Shown here one piece after another: positions 47,693-58,300 of a stretch of DNA of 64,000 nt. Each line of letters opens with the position of its first letter. Position 1 is the first letter of the stretch. The notes below the pieces were generated by a model. The model searched no databases and had not been told where the DNA came from. It saw nothing but the letters and a program-made list of their open reading frames with translations. Source of the stretch: Schoenoplectus triqueter (taxonomy: Eukaryota > Streptophyta > Magnoliopsida > Poales > Cyperaceae). The position numbers and the translations under genes were made by a program. The DNA lies in the NCBI GenBank assembly GCA_964058805.1, contig CAXKVV010000081.1:62001-126000 (forward strand), given 5' to 3'.

Positions 47693-49879
47693 GATGGTAA
47701 CCAAAATGCGCTATATTACTTAAGTCGCATGATGGTGGGGGCAGAACATGGGTATTCACCGATTGAAAAGCATTGTTTAGCCCTAATCTTCGCGGTGAAG
47801 AAATTGAGGCACTACATGCTAGCCCATAAAATCATTCTAATATCCAAGGTGGACCCTCTTAAATACCTGATGACTCGACCAATGCTGACGGGGAGGCTGG
47901 CCAAGTGGGCTATTATTCTTACCGAGTTTGACATCACCTATACACCGCAAAAGGCGATAAAGGGGCAGGCGCTGGCGGATTTCCTGGCTGCACATCCGAT
48001 TCAAGATGACTCCCCATTAAAATGTGACTTTCCTGATGAGGAAACCCTACATGTTGAAGAAGGAAGTCCTATATGGGAGATGTACTTTGATGGTGCCTCA
48101 TCGATCAAGCCGATCGCGGGCCCGGGAGTCCCAACTGTGCGAGCTGGCGCAGGACTAGTCTTCGTAACCCCGGAAGGCGGGATAATACGACATTCTCTGG
48201 CTTTAACCGAACCATGTACAAATAATGAAGCAGAGTATGAGGCACTTATCGCCGGACTAGAGCTATCATTGGAGCTGGAAGTCAAGGCTGTGCGCATCTT
48301 TGGGGATTCACAGTTGATAATAAATCAAATAATTGGCGAATACAAAGTCCTAAAGCCGGAACTAATACAATATCACCAGAAGGCCATGGAACTAATGAAG
48401 AAAATCCCGTACGTGTCCATCGAGAAGGTCACAAGGGCTGTGAATGGTGAAGCAGATGCGTTGGCCAAACTCGCCAAAGAGCTGGGTGAACCAACAGAGC
48501 CGGAAATCCACATCATCGTCCGCAATAGGAGGCCATTATCATTGTGTCAAACAACAGATAAGGCGAATAATGAAAATGCTGGGTTAGAAAAGATGGAATG
48601 CCAAGAAGCAATGATAACTGAAGACGATGATTGGAGACAGCCGTTCATCGAATATTTCCGGCATGGCACCCTCCCCAAGGATAAAAGGATAGCTGATCAA
48701 CTAAGAAAGCGGGTACTACGGTATGCATATGTGGGCAATACGCTATACCGTAGGTCTTATGATCAGTTATGGCTAAGATGTGTATCAGGGCCTGAAGCCG
48801 GGCAGGTTATGAAAGAAGTTCATTCCGGGCTATGCGGAGCACATCAGTCTGGGCCAAAGATGAAGTTAAAAATCAAGAGAATGGGATATTATTGGCCCAC
48901 GATGGTGGCTGATTGTGAAGAGCATGCAAAGAAGTGCCGCATGTGCCAGATACATGGCCCTTTTATACATCAAGCGCCAAACCCGTTGCACCCCACGGTA
49001 GCATCCTGGCCATTTAATATGTGGGGCACAGACATAGTGGGACCCATAGACCCTCCTACGTCGAGAGGTCACCGGTTCATCCTGGCGGCGACAGATTACT
49101 TTACAAAATGGGCTGAAGCCGTTCCGCTTAAAGAAGTTAAAGCGTCTGATGTGGTTAAGTTCTTCAAGACGCACATCCTCTACCGATTCGGTACCCCACA
49201 ACGGATAATATCCGATAACGGGACGGCCTTCAAGAGCTCCAAAGTCTATGCCCTGGCGGAGCAATTTAATATTGATTGGAGATTCTCGTCCATTTACAAC
49301 CCAAGAGCCAACGGTCTGGCCGAAGCCTTTAACAAAACCCTAATCAATATCATGAAAAAGACCGTAGACGGCAACCAACGAGACTGGGATAATCGTCTAC
49401 AGGAGGCATTATGGGCTTACCGAACTACATACCGAACACCTACGCAAGCTACCCCGTATTCTCTGGCTTTTGGGGTTGAAGCCGTTCTCCCTCTTGAGGT
49501 GGAATTACCGTCGTTGCGGGTGGCTATGCAAAACGATATGACCGCGGATGAATGCCAACAACTCAGATTAGACGAATTGGATGCCATGGACGAGAGGAGA
49601 TTAATAGCCCAGCAGAACCTCGAGATATATCAAGCAAAAATGGCAAGGGCATATGACAAAATGGCGCGAGTCAGGGCATTTCAACAAGGGGAGCTTGTTC
49701 TTGTCCTCAAGAGGCCGATCATTGGCCGGCACATCGGCCCGAAATTCTCTCCGAATTGGGAAGGGCCATATGTAATTGAGAAGGTATACGGGGGCGGCGC
49801 ATACCAACTCATAGACCATGAAGGTGAAAGACCCATGCCACCGATTAATGGGCGATATCTGAAGAAGTACTACACATAG
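47693..49879 (+). CDS. pol: RNase H (C-terminal part), second RNase H and integrase; continuation of pol after TAG
   Basis: Same frame as the upstream part, 728 codons plus stop; the first ATG after the stop is at 47729. It completes the first RNase H (LALIFAVKKLRHYM, KYLMTRPMLTGRLAKW). It continues with an archaeal-type second RNase H with Asp2433 (YFDGASS), NNEAEYEAL, Asp2505 (GDSQLI) and Asp2555 (EADALA). Integrase follows: HHCC zinc finger (VHSGLCGAH to CRMCQ), then Asp2747 (WGTDIVG), Asp2808 (ISDNGTAF) and Glu2844, a DD35E spacing. The C-terminal part ends PPINGRYLKKYYT without a chromodomain. Residue numbers count from 40793. All catalytic residues I can locate are intact. The dual RNase H is the hallmark of the Tat lineage. 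Confidence 0.94.
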   Translation, partial: DGNQNALYYLSRMMVGAEHGYSPIEKHCLALIFAVKKLRHYMLAHKIILISKVDPLKYLMTRPMLTGRLAKWAIILTEFDITYTPQKAIKGQALADFLAAHPIQDDSPLKCDFPDEETLHVEEGSPIWEMYFDGASSIKPIAGPGVPTVRAGAGLVFVTPEGGIIRHSLALTEPCTNNEAEYEALIAGLELSLELEVKAVRIFGDSQLIINQIIGEYKVLKPELIQYHQKAMELMKKIPYVSIEKVTRAVNGEADALAKLAKELGEPTEPEIHIIVRNRRPLSLCQTTDKANNENAGLEKMECQEAMITEDDDWRQPFIEYFRHGTLPKDKRIADQLRKRVLRYAYVGNTLYRRSYDQLWLRCVSGPEAGQVMKEVHSGLCGAHQSGPKMKLKIKRMGYYWPTMVADCEEHAKKCRMCQIHGPFIHQAPNPLHPTVASWPFNMWGTDIVGPIDPPTSRGHRFILAATDYFTKWAEAVPLKEVKASDVVKFFKTHILYRFGTPQRIISDNGTAFKSSKVYALAEQFNIDWRFSSIYNPRANGLAEAFNKTLINIMKKTVDGNQRDWDNRLQEALWAYRTTYRTPTQATPYSLAFGVEAVLPLEVELPSLRVAMQNDMTADECQQLRLDELDAMDERRLIAQQNLEIYQAKMARAYDKMARVRAFQQGELVLVLKRPIIGRHIGPKFSPNWEGPYVIEKVYGGGAYQLIDHEGERPMPPINGRYLKKYYT

Positions 49880-51626
49880 CCCGGAGCGGGGCCGATCGAG
49901 TAGTATCTACTGTAAATAAATAAGGAGGGAATAAGTGTTCGTTTACACACACATGCACGAAACACAAACCCATGTCTAACCTCCACTTTTGCATAAAAAA
50001 AAAAATCCCAAAAAACCCTACTTGTGCATCTGTAAATAGAATGCATCCAAAAATCCAAAACCACACAAACACATTTAGCCCTATAAAAATAAAGAATATA
50101 GAATAAGAGAAATCAACGCCAAAACCACGCGAGAATGTAAGGCGAGAGCTTTGGTGTTTGGGCTCATAATACAAATACCACTGGGTTTGTCCATTTGATA
50201 CAGAATAAACACAAAAATGGGCGGGGTTTGCAGTTTGTTCCTCAAACTATCTGTTGCCCAATGACGAAAGTTGCTCATATTGGTCGCCCGCGGCGCAAGC
50301 CAAGGGATAGGTCGAGCAAATTGGTGGCTAGTATATAGTCGCTTCCGAGGGCATATGAATAAATAACTCTCGTACTATTAGTAACATGTATCACTAATAA
50401 CCAAAAATCTGCCTTCTTCTAATAAAATAAATGGATATATATGTAAAACAATAAAAAACCTATTTTTTCTACTCATAAAAAAAAATGAATGATAATAAAA
50501 ATAATAAAATCTTTTCAATAAGGGGTTGCCACCTTTGTCCCCGACACCATGAGTGTTATACAAAGCCAGGTTGGGTGCATTCATCCGTAAAAGCACCACA
50601 CGCCCGAAGAAATGGTGTGTCATAATCCCACGACATATCATGGAGGGGTCAGATCAAGGGTTTACGCTTGTACCCGACATTTCATGTTAAACAAAGCGGC
50701 TCGCTTAAAGAAGTGACTCAGGTCATGGAGAGCGGACCTACCCGATGAAAGCCTGTCTCGCAGGGATGCGTGATGGATGTTTGAGGGTAGCTAAAATATA
50801 AAAAACTATGTTGGGTACATTCATCCGCAAAAGTACCACACGCCCAAGGAGGTGATCTGTTTCTAATCCCGAAATAGATCATGGAGGGGTCAGACTAAGG
50901 GTTCATGCTTTCGCCCGACATTTAGTGTCAAATAAAGTAATTCGCTTAAAGAAGTGACTCAGGTCATGGAGAGCGGACCTACCCGATGAAAGCCTGTCTC
51001 GCAGGGATGTGTGATGGATGTTTGAGGGTAGTACCCCCACAAAACAAATTGAGTGGAGATGAGTGAATGTGAGTTTCCACTTCCGCACGCAACGGTGCAC
51101 AAATGAGGGGAGAGTGGGTGAGCTTCCATAAATAAATGTCAATTAAATATACAAGGAGCATCCACAAAATGGTGTTATCAATTGCATCCATAATCCAATT
51201 GATACTGGTAAGTTTATCCATCAGTAATAAAGGGATAAACGGGTTTATTCTGTACCCGGCCTAGAGGTCAATACAGACAGGTTCGGTATCCGTAAAATAC
51301 CACGGTTACTTGAGTTTTGTATTGCCATAAATAAAGAGAAACATGTATAGAATGAATGTAATAGGATGTTGTAAGATTTTTCTTTATTATGTTTAGACGC
51401 TGCGAAAGAATGAAGCAGTTGTAATAGGGCACTTTTGCAAATAAGATTGGAGGTGCATAGCATGAAATCAATAAAATATTTCCTCGCGCTGCAGAGGAAG
51501 CGATGAAAGAATAATAATAGAGGCAAGCATCATCCACAACAAGAGATCAAAGTGATAAATGACAATGCATCCTATATCAAGTATAGTAAAAGAAAAGGAG
51601 AAAGAAAAAATGATGAAAAGTGCAGT
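49880..51626. other. spacer between pol and the antisense gene
   Basis: Non-coding on both strands as far as I can see. It has A-rich tracts (about 49995-50010), a purine-rich AATAAGGAGGGAATAAG near 49918-49934 and a tandem duplication at 50571-51031. It would serve as the 3' untranslated region for the sense pol message and, convergently, for the antisense gene. Confidence 0.6.
50571..51031. repeat. tandem duplication, ~220-bp units at 240-bp spacing
   Basis: Units 50571-50790 and 50811-51031 share TTGGGT-CATTCATCCG, CATGGAGGGGTCAGA and a nearly identical ~85-bp tail from CGCTTAAAGAAGTGACTC to TTGAGGGTAG. The first half is more diverged than the tail, which suggests partial homogenisation. 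Confidence 0.85.
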
Positions 51627-54600
51627 CTATGGGCCCAAAAAGCGGGACTCCAACTCTAATAGCACAGTGCTAATAGTCTCTAAATGAGTATGGAGGGAGT
51701 GCCTATCCTCCTCCGAAGCTGCCTCGAAGTCCAAGAACTGAGCGAAGGCACTATCTCGGGCGCTCGAATAAATCTGCAGCTCTGGGAGACGTCCCGCTAG
51801 ATGACGGGAAAAGCCCTCCACTGATGATCTATGGTCCTCTAGCTCCTGCACGAGCAGTCGAGCGGGCCCACCACTAACTCCCATGGAACGGAGAGTGGCA
51901 CAAGAAGAGAGCCGCTGAAGATAACGGAGTCGAGCAGCCTCCAAATGTCTACGCAGCTCATGAATCTCCAACTCGTGCTGATATACGAGAGAGCTCGCAT
52001 CCTGGTAAATCCTGAGCAGCTCCTCACACCTCCTAGAAATAAAAGTGCTCTCGAGACGAGGTGCGATGAGTAGAGCTGGCGCGATGGTATCCCGCATCAG
52101 CCTATACCAATCGAAAGAGAAGCCACTGGGCAGAGAGTCCAGGATCTCGAAATCTAGCGGATAGCCCCCGAAAAAGGTATCTCGGAGTGCATCCGCCAGC
52201 GCGGCCAAGGCGAGCTGCACATCCCTCGATGTAACATCTGCAAGTAAAATAAATGGGTTAGACAAATTGTTATAACCAAAGAAGAAATAGAGGGAAGAGA
52301 AGATCTAACCTATCGCCTCGTCACCTGAGACAGGCGGGACTGAATCGGGGGCAGGGATGTCGGCCGCCTCAGGAGGACCTGCAGGTGCACTAGACCCGGC
52401 TACAAAATAAAATGAAAAGCATAAATACATGGAAAAGGAAAATACGGGCAAATGACAAAAGGAAATGTAAGGTACCGGGAGAAGCATGAGGCTCGGCGAA
52501 ACCCTCGCTAGCCGGAACCCCCGTCTCTGGGCTGTGGAATAGCTGCTCTACCAGCCAACTCTCATCCAACTCTGAGTCGTAATCGACTGCAACCCGCTCA
52601 GTCGAGACTCTGCCATCTGTGGCCATGAGAGGCTGCCCGTCGGGAGATGAAGAAGCATGAGATGGCCCTCCCTCGATCAGTAATGGCTCGTCGCCTGCGG
52701 GCTCGACAGCCAATGGACTCCCTTGCTCTAAAGAAGCCTCCTCTGATCGTACAAGAGTGAGCACTGGTCCCAGAACCACATCAAATGAGTCACCGTCTCC
52801 AGTGGGTACCAGCAAGATCGACGGAGAAGCGGGGCCGTCATGAAAGAAAGGCTCCGAGCGATGTGGAGATGCCATGTCATCGGCCTCAGGGTCTGTAAAA
52901 TCTACATGTAAGAATGAAAATACTAGTGCATGCTGGCAACTAAGTATTAAATGAAGCACACGAACCTGCGACGGCAAGGTCGGTGCAAAACCCTGAAATG
53001 GCAGTGCTCGCAGGCGCCGATAGATCTGCTATGATGTCGTCTCGGGCTACCTCTACAGGAGATGTATCGCGGGCTGAAAAATAAACCCTAATCAGAAATA
53101 TAAATGAAGTGCGCCCGAATAAGGATAGGCGAGTCAATAAAGAAAATCACCCGGAGTGGGAGAAGGAAAAGAAAATGGAGAAGACGGCTGAGAAGCGCCG
53201 TCTCGATCTCTCCCCATGGTAGCTGGAGCCGGTGGCTCGACGTGTGGCTGAGAATGAACGCCAACTACTCGTGGACGAGGGACCGAGAACCCGGGCTCCG
53301 CGTGATCATACTCATAAGCCAGCTCTGAATCAAAAGAGAATTGGTCGAAATGAGATGAAGCTTATCGAAAAGAAATAACCTAAAGGGTGATGAAGCATAC
53401 CTGTGAGGACGGTCCTAACAGGAGCATAAGAAAACCGGCTGTCTAAACCCTGAAAGTCGACAGGCTCTGCAGCAATGGCCGGGAAAGGGCTGCGATCACG
53501 CGAAACGGTGCCATCTAATAGGGGCTGGCCATCTCGCGGACATGTACTCCGGACGACCACCGGAGGAGTATACGACTGGTAGGAGCGAATGGTCTCATAA
53601 TACCACTGCTGATAACGCCTCGTGAAGGTGGAAGTCCTAGAGGTGGATACCATTTGATAGCAAGTACCTGTGCCTAGTCGGAAGAGGTGAGTATAGCACC
53701 ATCCGATACCCTCCAAATCGGCCGCCAGTGATACAGGGCGGAGAAGAGATGCTGGAATATCCTGATCCAAGCCAAACTGATGTGCGCATCGATGTGGCGA
53801 ATAGGGCTCGATGAACATATGATCGCCCAATCTGAGAGGGAGAAAGCCCTGACGAAGACTGATCAGGTACTCCAAATCAATAGGCCTGGCTCGAATGCTA
53901 GAAGAGTCAGAAGAGGGGATCCTGCTGTCAATCACCATCCTGTCAGCAACCCTAGATGTCCCACGGGCCACTGATCTATCTCGAGAGAAGCGCAGATGGT
54001 CTCGACTCCTGAAGAATCTATACCGAGCAGCCTCTGGAGTCAATGAAGCTGGCTGCACCCCAGCTAAGTCACTCAATAAGGGTAGACGATCTCGTAGCGT
54101 GACCGCCATGCCGGGATCATATGAGCCAGACCAATGTAAATGGAGCCATCCGCTAATCAAATGCCACGGGATCAGCTCCTGACACTGTGAAGGACTACGA
54201 GATGAAGTCAGACCACGGAGGCACCTATAAATGTTGGCCAGTACAGGCACGGCCAAAGAAATCCTGTTGCCACGCGCGATCAGGCTCGCCATAACGAACA
54301 CCGAAGGCCGAATGGTGTATGCGGGGGAGCTAGGCAATAAGAAATAGCAAATCCACCAAGAGATGAAAGCTGTCAAATAAGTCTCCCGATCCACGATATG
54401 TGAACACAGGGTATCCTGAGATGGGATAGGACCGTCGTGATGAATCTCGAGCCGACCTGTACCAAATGGATCTCTGGTGGAAGCCAGACCCGTAGGGCGA
54501 GTGTGGACCCGATCGGTGAAATAGGAGATCCAATGTCTGAACGGAACTCCGGGATGCCCCCTCCGTAAATGATGATAAATCTCATAAATCCTATGCAAAG

Positions 54601-55279
54601 AAGGCGGGAATCGAGTGAAGTCCCCCGAGTCAGCGGGTGAGACCATGAACTCATCATAGAAATGGCCAAAGATCGGCAGCCCGGTCAACTGCTGTATCTC
54701 TAGGAGGGTCGGAGTCAGCTCCCGATCGTCGATGAACAGAGTGTTGGTAGAATAGTTCCACCTCTCACAAAAGGCCCGTAGCCAGGGTGTGTCGATATGA
54801 TAATGAAACATCGATAAGAAAACTGAGTCATATATCCCGGCTCGCCTGAGCAGAGTCCCCTCCCGCATGAGCACATACCGGGTCCACTCTAGCTGATAGC
54901 CATGGCACTCTAAGAGAGTGATGAAAGGGGCAGTGGTCCATCTGTGAGCCTCCCCGTCTATAATCTCCTTGCCCAGGAGATGTGTCAAAGGAGCCGTAGA
55001 AGCAACGCCTAAGGGCTGAAGGGGCATGATGTCATGAGGCTGATCATCCCTGAAGAATAAACCGCCGCCTCGCGGGTAGACAGGAGTCGCTCGGATGGCT
55101 GAGACGAGAGGAGTCCAATCGCTAGGATCCTCGTAAAAAGAATGATAATGACTCAAGGGGCGACGTGGAATGGCGTCGTGAGATGAAACTATAATACCCA
55201 AAGAAGAGAAGACGTCATGAGAAATGAAGTGATGAATAATAAGGAATAATACACCAAGACAAGCCTTTCGAGCGTTCAA
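51627..55279 (-). CDS. antisense spliced gene: Plant Mobile Domain protein with coiled-coil C-terminus
   Basis: Minus-strand gene between pol and the 3' LTR. Exons: 55279(or upstream)-53401, 53324-53151, 53073-52966, 52892-52476, 52399-52310, 52237-51627. Introns of 76, 77, 73 (or 64), 76 and 72 nt all run GT to AG and all fall in phase 1; internal exon lengths (174, 108, 417, 90) are multiples of three, and the joined frame is open to TAG at 51627. The first in-frame ATG is 55027, giving about 1008 residues; the frame is open upstream to the LTR edge without an ATG. Early residues carry Plant Mobile Domain (PF10536-like) hallmarks: LRRAGIYDSVF, ERWNYSTNTLF, TLLEIQQLTGLPIFG and SLAVPVLANIYRCL. 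The middle is acidic and Pro/Ser-rich. Exon 6 has a probable coiled coil (CEELLRIYQDAS to LRRHLEAARLRYLQRL). PMD proteins occur in plant genes and transposons; the role here is unknown. Confidence 0.85.
55189..55254 (-). other. possible additional 5' intron of the antisense gene
   Basis: Minus strand reads GTCTTG then GTGTATTATT at the donor and TGGGTATTATAG at the acceptor. Removing 66 nt keeps the frame and would also be phase 1. The upstream exon would then reach to or into the 3' LTR. The donor is weaker than the other five, so this is tentative. Confidence 0.35.
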
Positions 55280-55303
55280 GACTCGTCTTGGTGGGTGGCT
55301 CTT
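55280..55303 (+). other. expected polypurine tract position, not canonical
   Basis: The bases just before the 3' LTR read GACTCGTCTTGGTGGGTGGCTCTT. There is a G-rich core (GGTGGGTGG) but no clean purine run, unlike the usual plus-strand primer. Either the primer is atypical or priming differs. Confidence 0.4.
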
Positions 55304-58300
55304 TGTTTACCCTTGAAAAATTTCAAGGATGAGTAGATGAATAAATGAAATAAATTGATGATAAATCATAAGAAAGGGGAAGAAGAGAGAGAGAGCAATG
55401 AAAGATGGCCCACTGATCAGGAGAGGTCGCTGCCTAACCCCGGAACAAATCCATTAGTCCCACAATGGAATGCTGGGCATGAAGTGAAGAGTATAAATAC
55501 CCCGCTATTCTCTATCCACTCAGCATGAGTGACACCCAAGAAGATCGAGGGAGAGAGGAGACCTCTTGGGTGTCACCATGTGATTATATCTTTTCTGACA
55601 AGTGGGACCCACATGGCAGTCCCTTATGAGCAGCTCCAACGACATGGACCTAGCCTATTTTGCTAAGAAAGCTAACCAACCCGGAACAGAGGTTAAGCAT
55701 TAATCCCACAATGAAATAATAGGGTGAATGACGAGGATATAAATACCCCACCACCTCCTACTCATTCGAGGTGGCTGACCCTCGGGAGATTTAGGAGAGA
55801 GAAAATCTCCTGATGGGTCAGCCATTTGATTACATTTTCTCTGACAAGTGGGACCCACCTGGCAGTCCCTTGTAGATAAATCTAACAACATAGCCTATCT
55901 GATGAATCACCATGTGACCATTTTCACTGACAGGTGGACCCCACACCTCAGTGACCTATTAAAGGAGTCAGAATTGAACCCTAGAAATCTGTCTTTGAAG
56001 CTAACCCTAGAAAGGAGCTGAAGCAGTATAATCCCTATGCTACATGAACTGATGTCAATGCCAAGCTAGCATTTTGATGCAACTAGTCATGAGAAATTTC
56101 AAATGTGATTTTGCTTTCAAGGCTGACCTGGTGCCAAAGCTGCGAGCAACCACCTAACCATGCTTTGATTTGTGTCAATTACTGATAAGTAGTCAGTTCT
56201 TTGACCAAGTCACCCTCATGTTAAGGGATTGAAAGTCAATTTCACAAGACTGATCAGGTGCCAAAGCTGGGAGCAACCACCTGATCAAGTCTAGATTTGT
56301 ATTAATTGCTGATAAGTAGTCAGCATTTGATCAAATCAAGCCCTAATGAATATCAATATAAGTCTAATTGGTATTTAGTTAGGGTGGTTTCTGCAAGAGA
56401 AAGATAATTGGCAGAGACATTGAGCTACAATTGAGATCAGGGATTAATTCATAAGGAATAATAGGGTTTTATGAATAAAAGAATTTTTAATTCAGAGAGG
56501 CAAGGGCAAAAATGGAATTAAAAATTACAGGGATGATCATCATGAATTTAGGGATTTTTGGTGAAATTTTCATGATTTTTGGATAAGGGGAGCTATTAAA
56601 ATAAATTCAAGGAAGATAAAAGCAGAATAAATGGACTGATCAAAGGCTGAGATTCAATCAAGGGTTCATCTGGGTGCAATCTGGGGACAGAGACACATCT
56701 GGGTACAAACTGGGGGTCCTAAGCACACCTATACCAATCAGAGAAGAGAGAGGGTGTGACACGTGTCAGCATTTCATTGGGCCACCTCATGCCACGTGTC
56801 AGCACCCCATTGGTCCACCTCAGCCATGTGGGTCCCACACCCCTACAGACCTGACAAGTGGGCCCCACCTATGCCACATGGCAGCCAGCCATTGGTCCAC
56901 ATCAGCAACCACTTCATCCAGCAGCTAGACAAATGGCAGCATGCTATAAGGCCACCTCAACAGCTCATTGCCATGTGGCCTTCCCTTATTGGTCCACCTC
57001 ACCACTGTGAATCCCACTATGCTATAAGGCGACTGACAATTGGGCCCCACTGGATGCCACATGGCATGCACTCACTGGTGCCATGTCACCATACAGCGTG
57101 TATAAAGAGTGACAGATGGCTCTTTATGGTTGGTACAGGGCAACACACAAGGTGCCACATGGCACTATATTACAGAGCCACATCATACACAGATTATTAA
57201 CACTAAGGGTTTGTTTAATAAGCAATCAACCAATCAGGAAGAGCCACCTCAGCATATTAGCATTAATCAGTTACTAACCTCACAAGCTTAAACGCTTAAA
57301 CCTTACAGGTGGGACCCAGTAGTCAGATGGATAAGGCTAGGATCACAAGCTAAAGATGTAAACCAAGTCCATTCATCCTGTCTATCCAATACAGCGCAAT
57401 TCAATTTAAAACAAGAGATAAAAGGAAGGTGAACCTGGTGCATGCTCCCCCAGTCGCTGATCTACTCCCCTTTGGCGCTTTGGTGCACGTGCGCCTGAGC
57501 CGTCCAGCCCAGCCGAACACTCTCCCCGCTCTCCTTCCTTCTTCTTCTTCTCCTCGCGCGCGATCATCATCTTCTTCCCATGGCGCCTCACCATTTTAGA
57601 GACTTAAAAGCAATCGATAAACATCAATGCATCAGTCAGAAGGGTAAGAACAAAGGGATGACAGTGAAGGAAGAGTTGAATAGTGAGATTACCACAGTTC
57701 GAGTTGAGACAGTAATGGAGCGATTCTAAAGAGATGTAATTGAAGGCTTCAAGCACCAAATTGAACACAGAGACAACTTCCTTGAGCTAAGGCGACGCCG
57801 ATTGAGAGGTGATTATGAAGCAATTGAGTTAGAGGAAGGTGCAAATGTGAAGAGTCGCCGGAGATAGTAATAAAGAGGCAAGCTTGGTAGGCGCTTCAAA
57901 GGCCAAATTGAACGATCAGAAAGCTTATTCAGATCAAGGCGACGCCAATTAGCATGGAAAGAGTGAGTGATTGAGTGGAAGAAGTGGATTGCGCCAAGAG
58001 AAGAGGTGAGGCAGAAACCGGATTTTGAAATAAATGAAATTCAGTGAAATTGAGAGAGAGAAAATGCTAACCATGGTGCAGAGGCATTTAAATATGGATT
58101 ATTGATAAGAGGGCTTGCTTATCAATCAAAGTAACTGTTGAATTGGAGTCAAACGAGTAGCGGCACAGTCAAACCATAACAGAAAGCAGTTGGGCGGTTT
58201 CCACAACAAACACAAACCCATCTGGGCCGTCGATTGAGTTAGAATGAAGGGTGAGGATGTATCCAAGGTGGCAATCCGAGTGGAAGGCAGCTAACCAATC

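Noticed and set aside
55277..55279. TTG as true start of the antisense protein
   Set aside because: Non-ATG initiation is unlikely; the ATG at 55027 or an upstream spliced exon is a better explanation.
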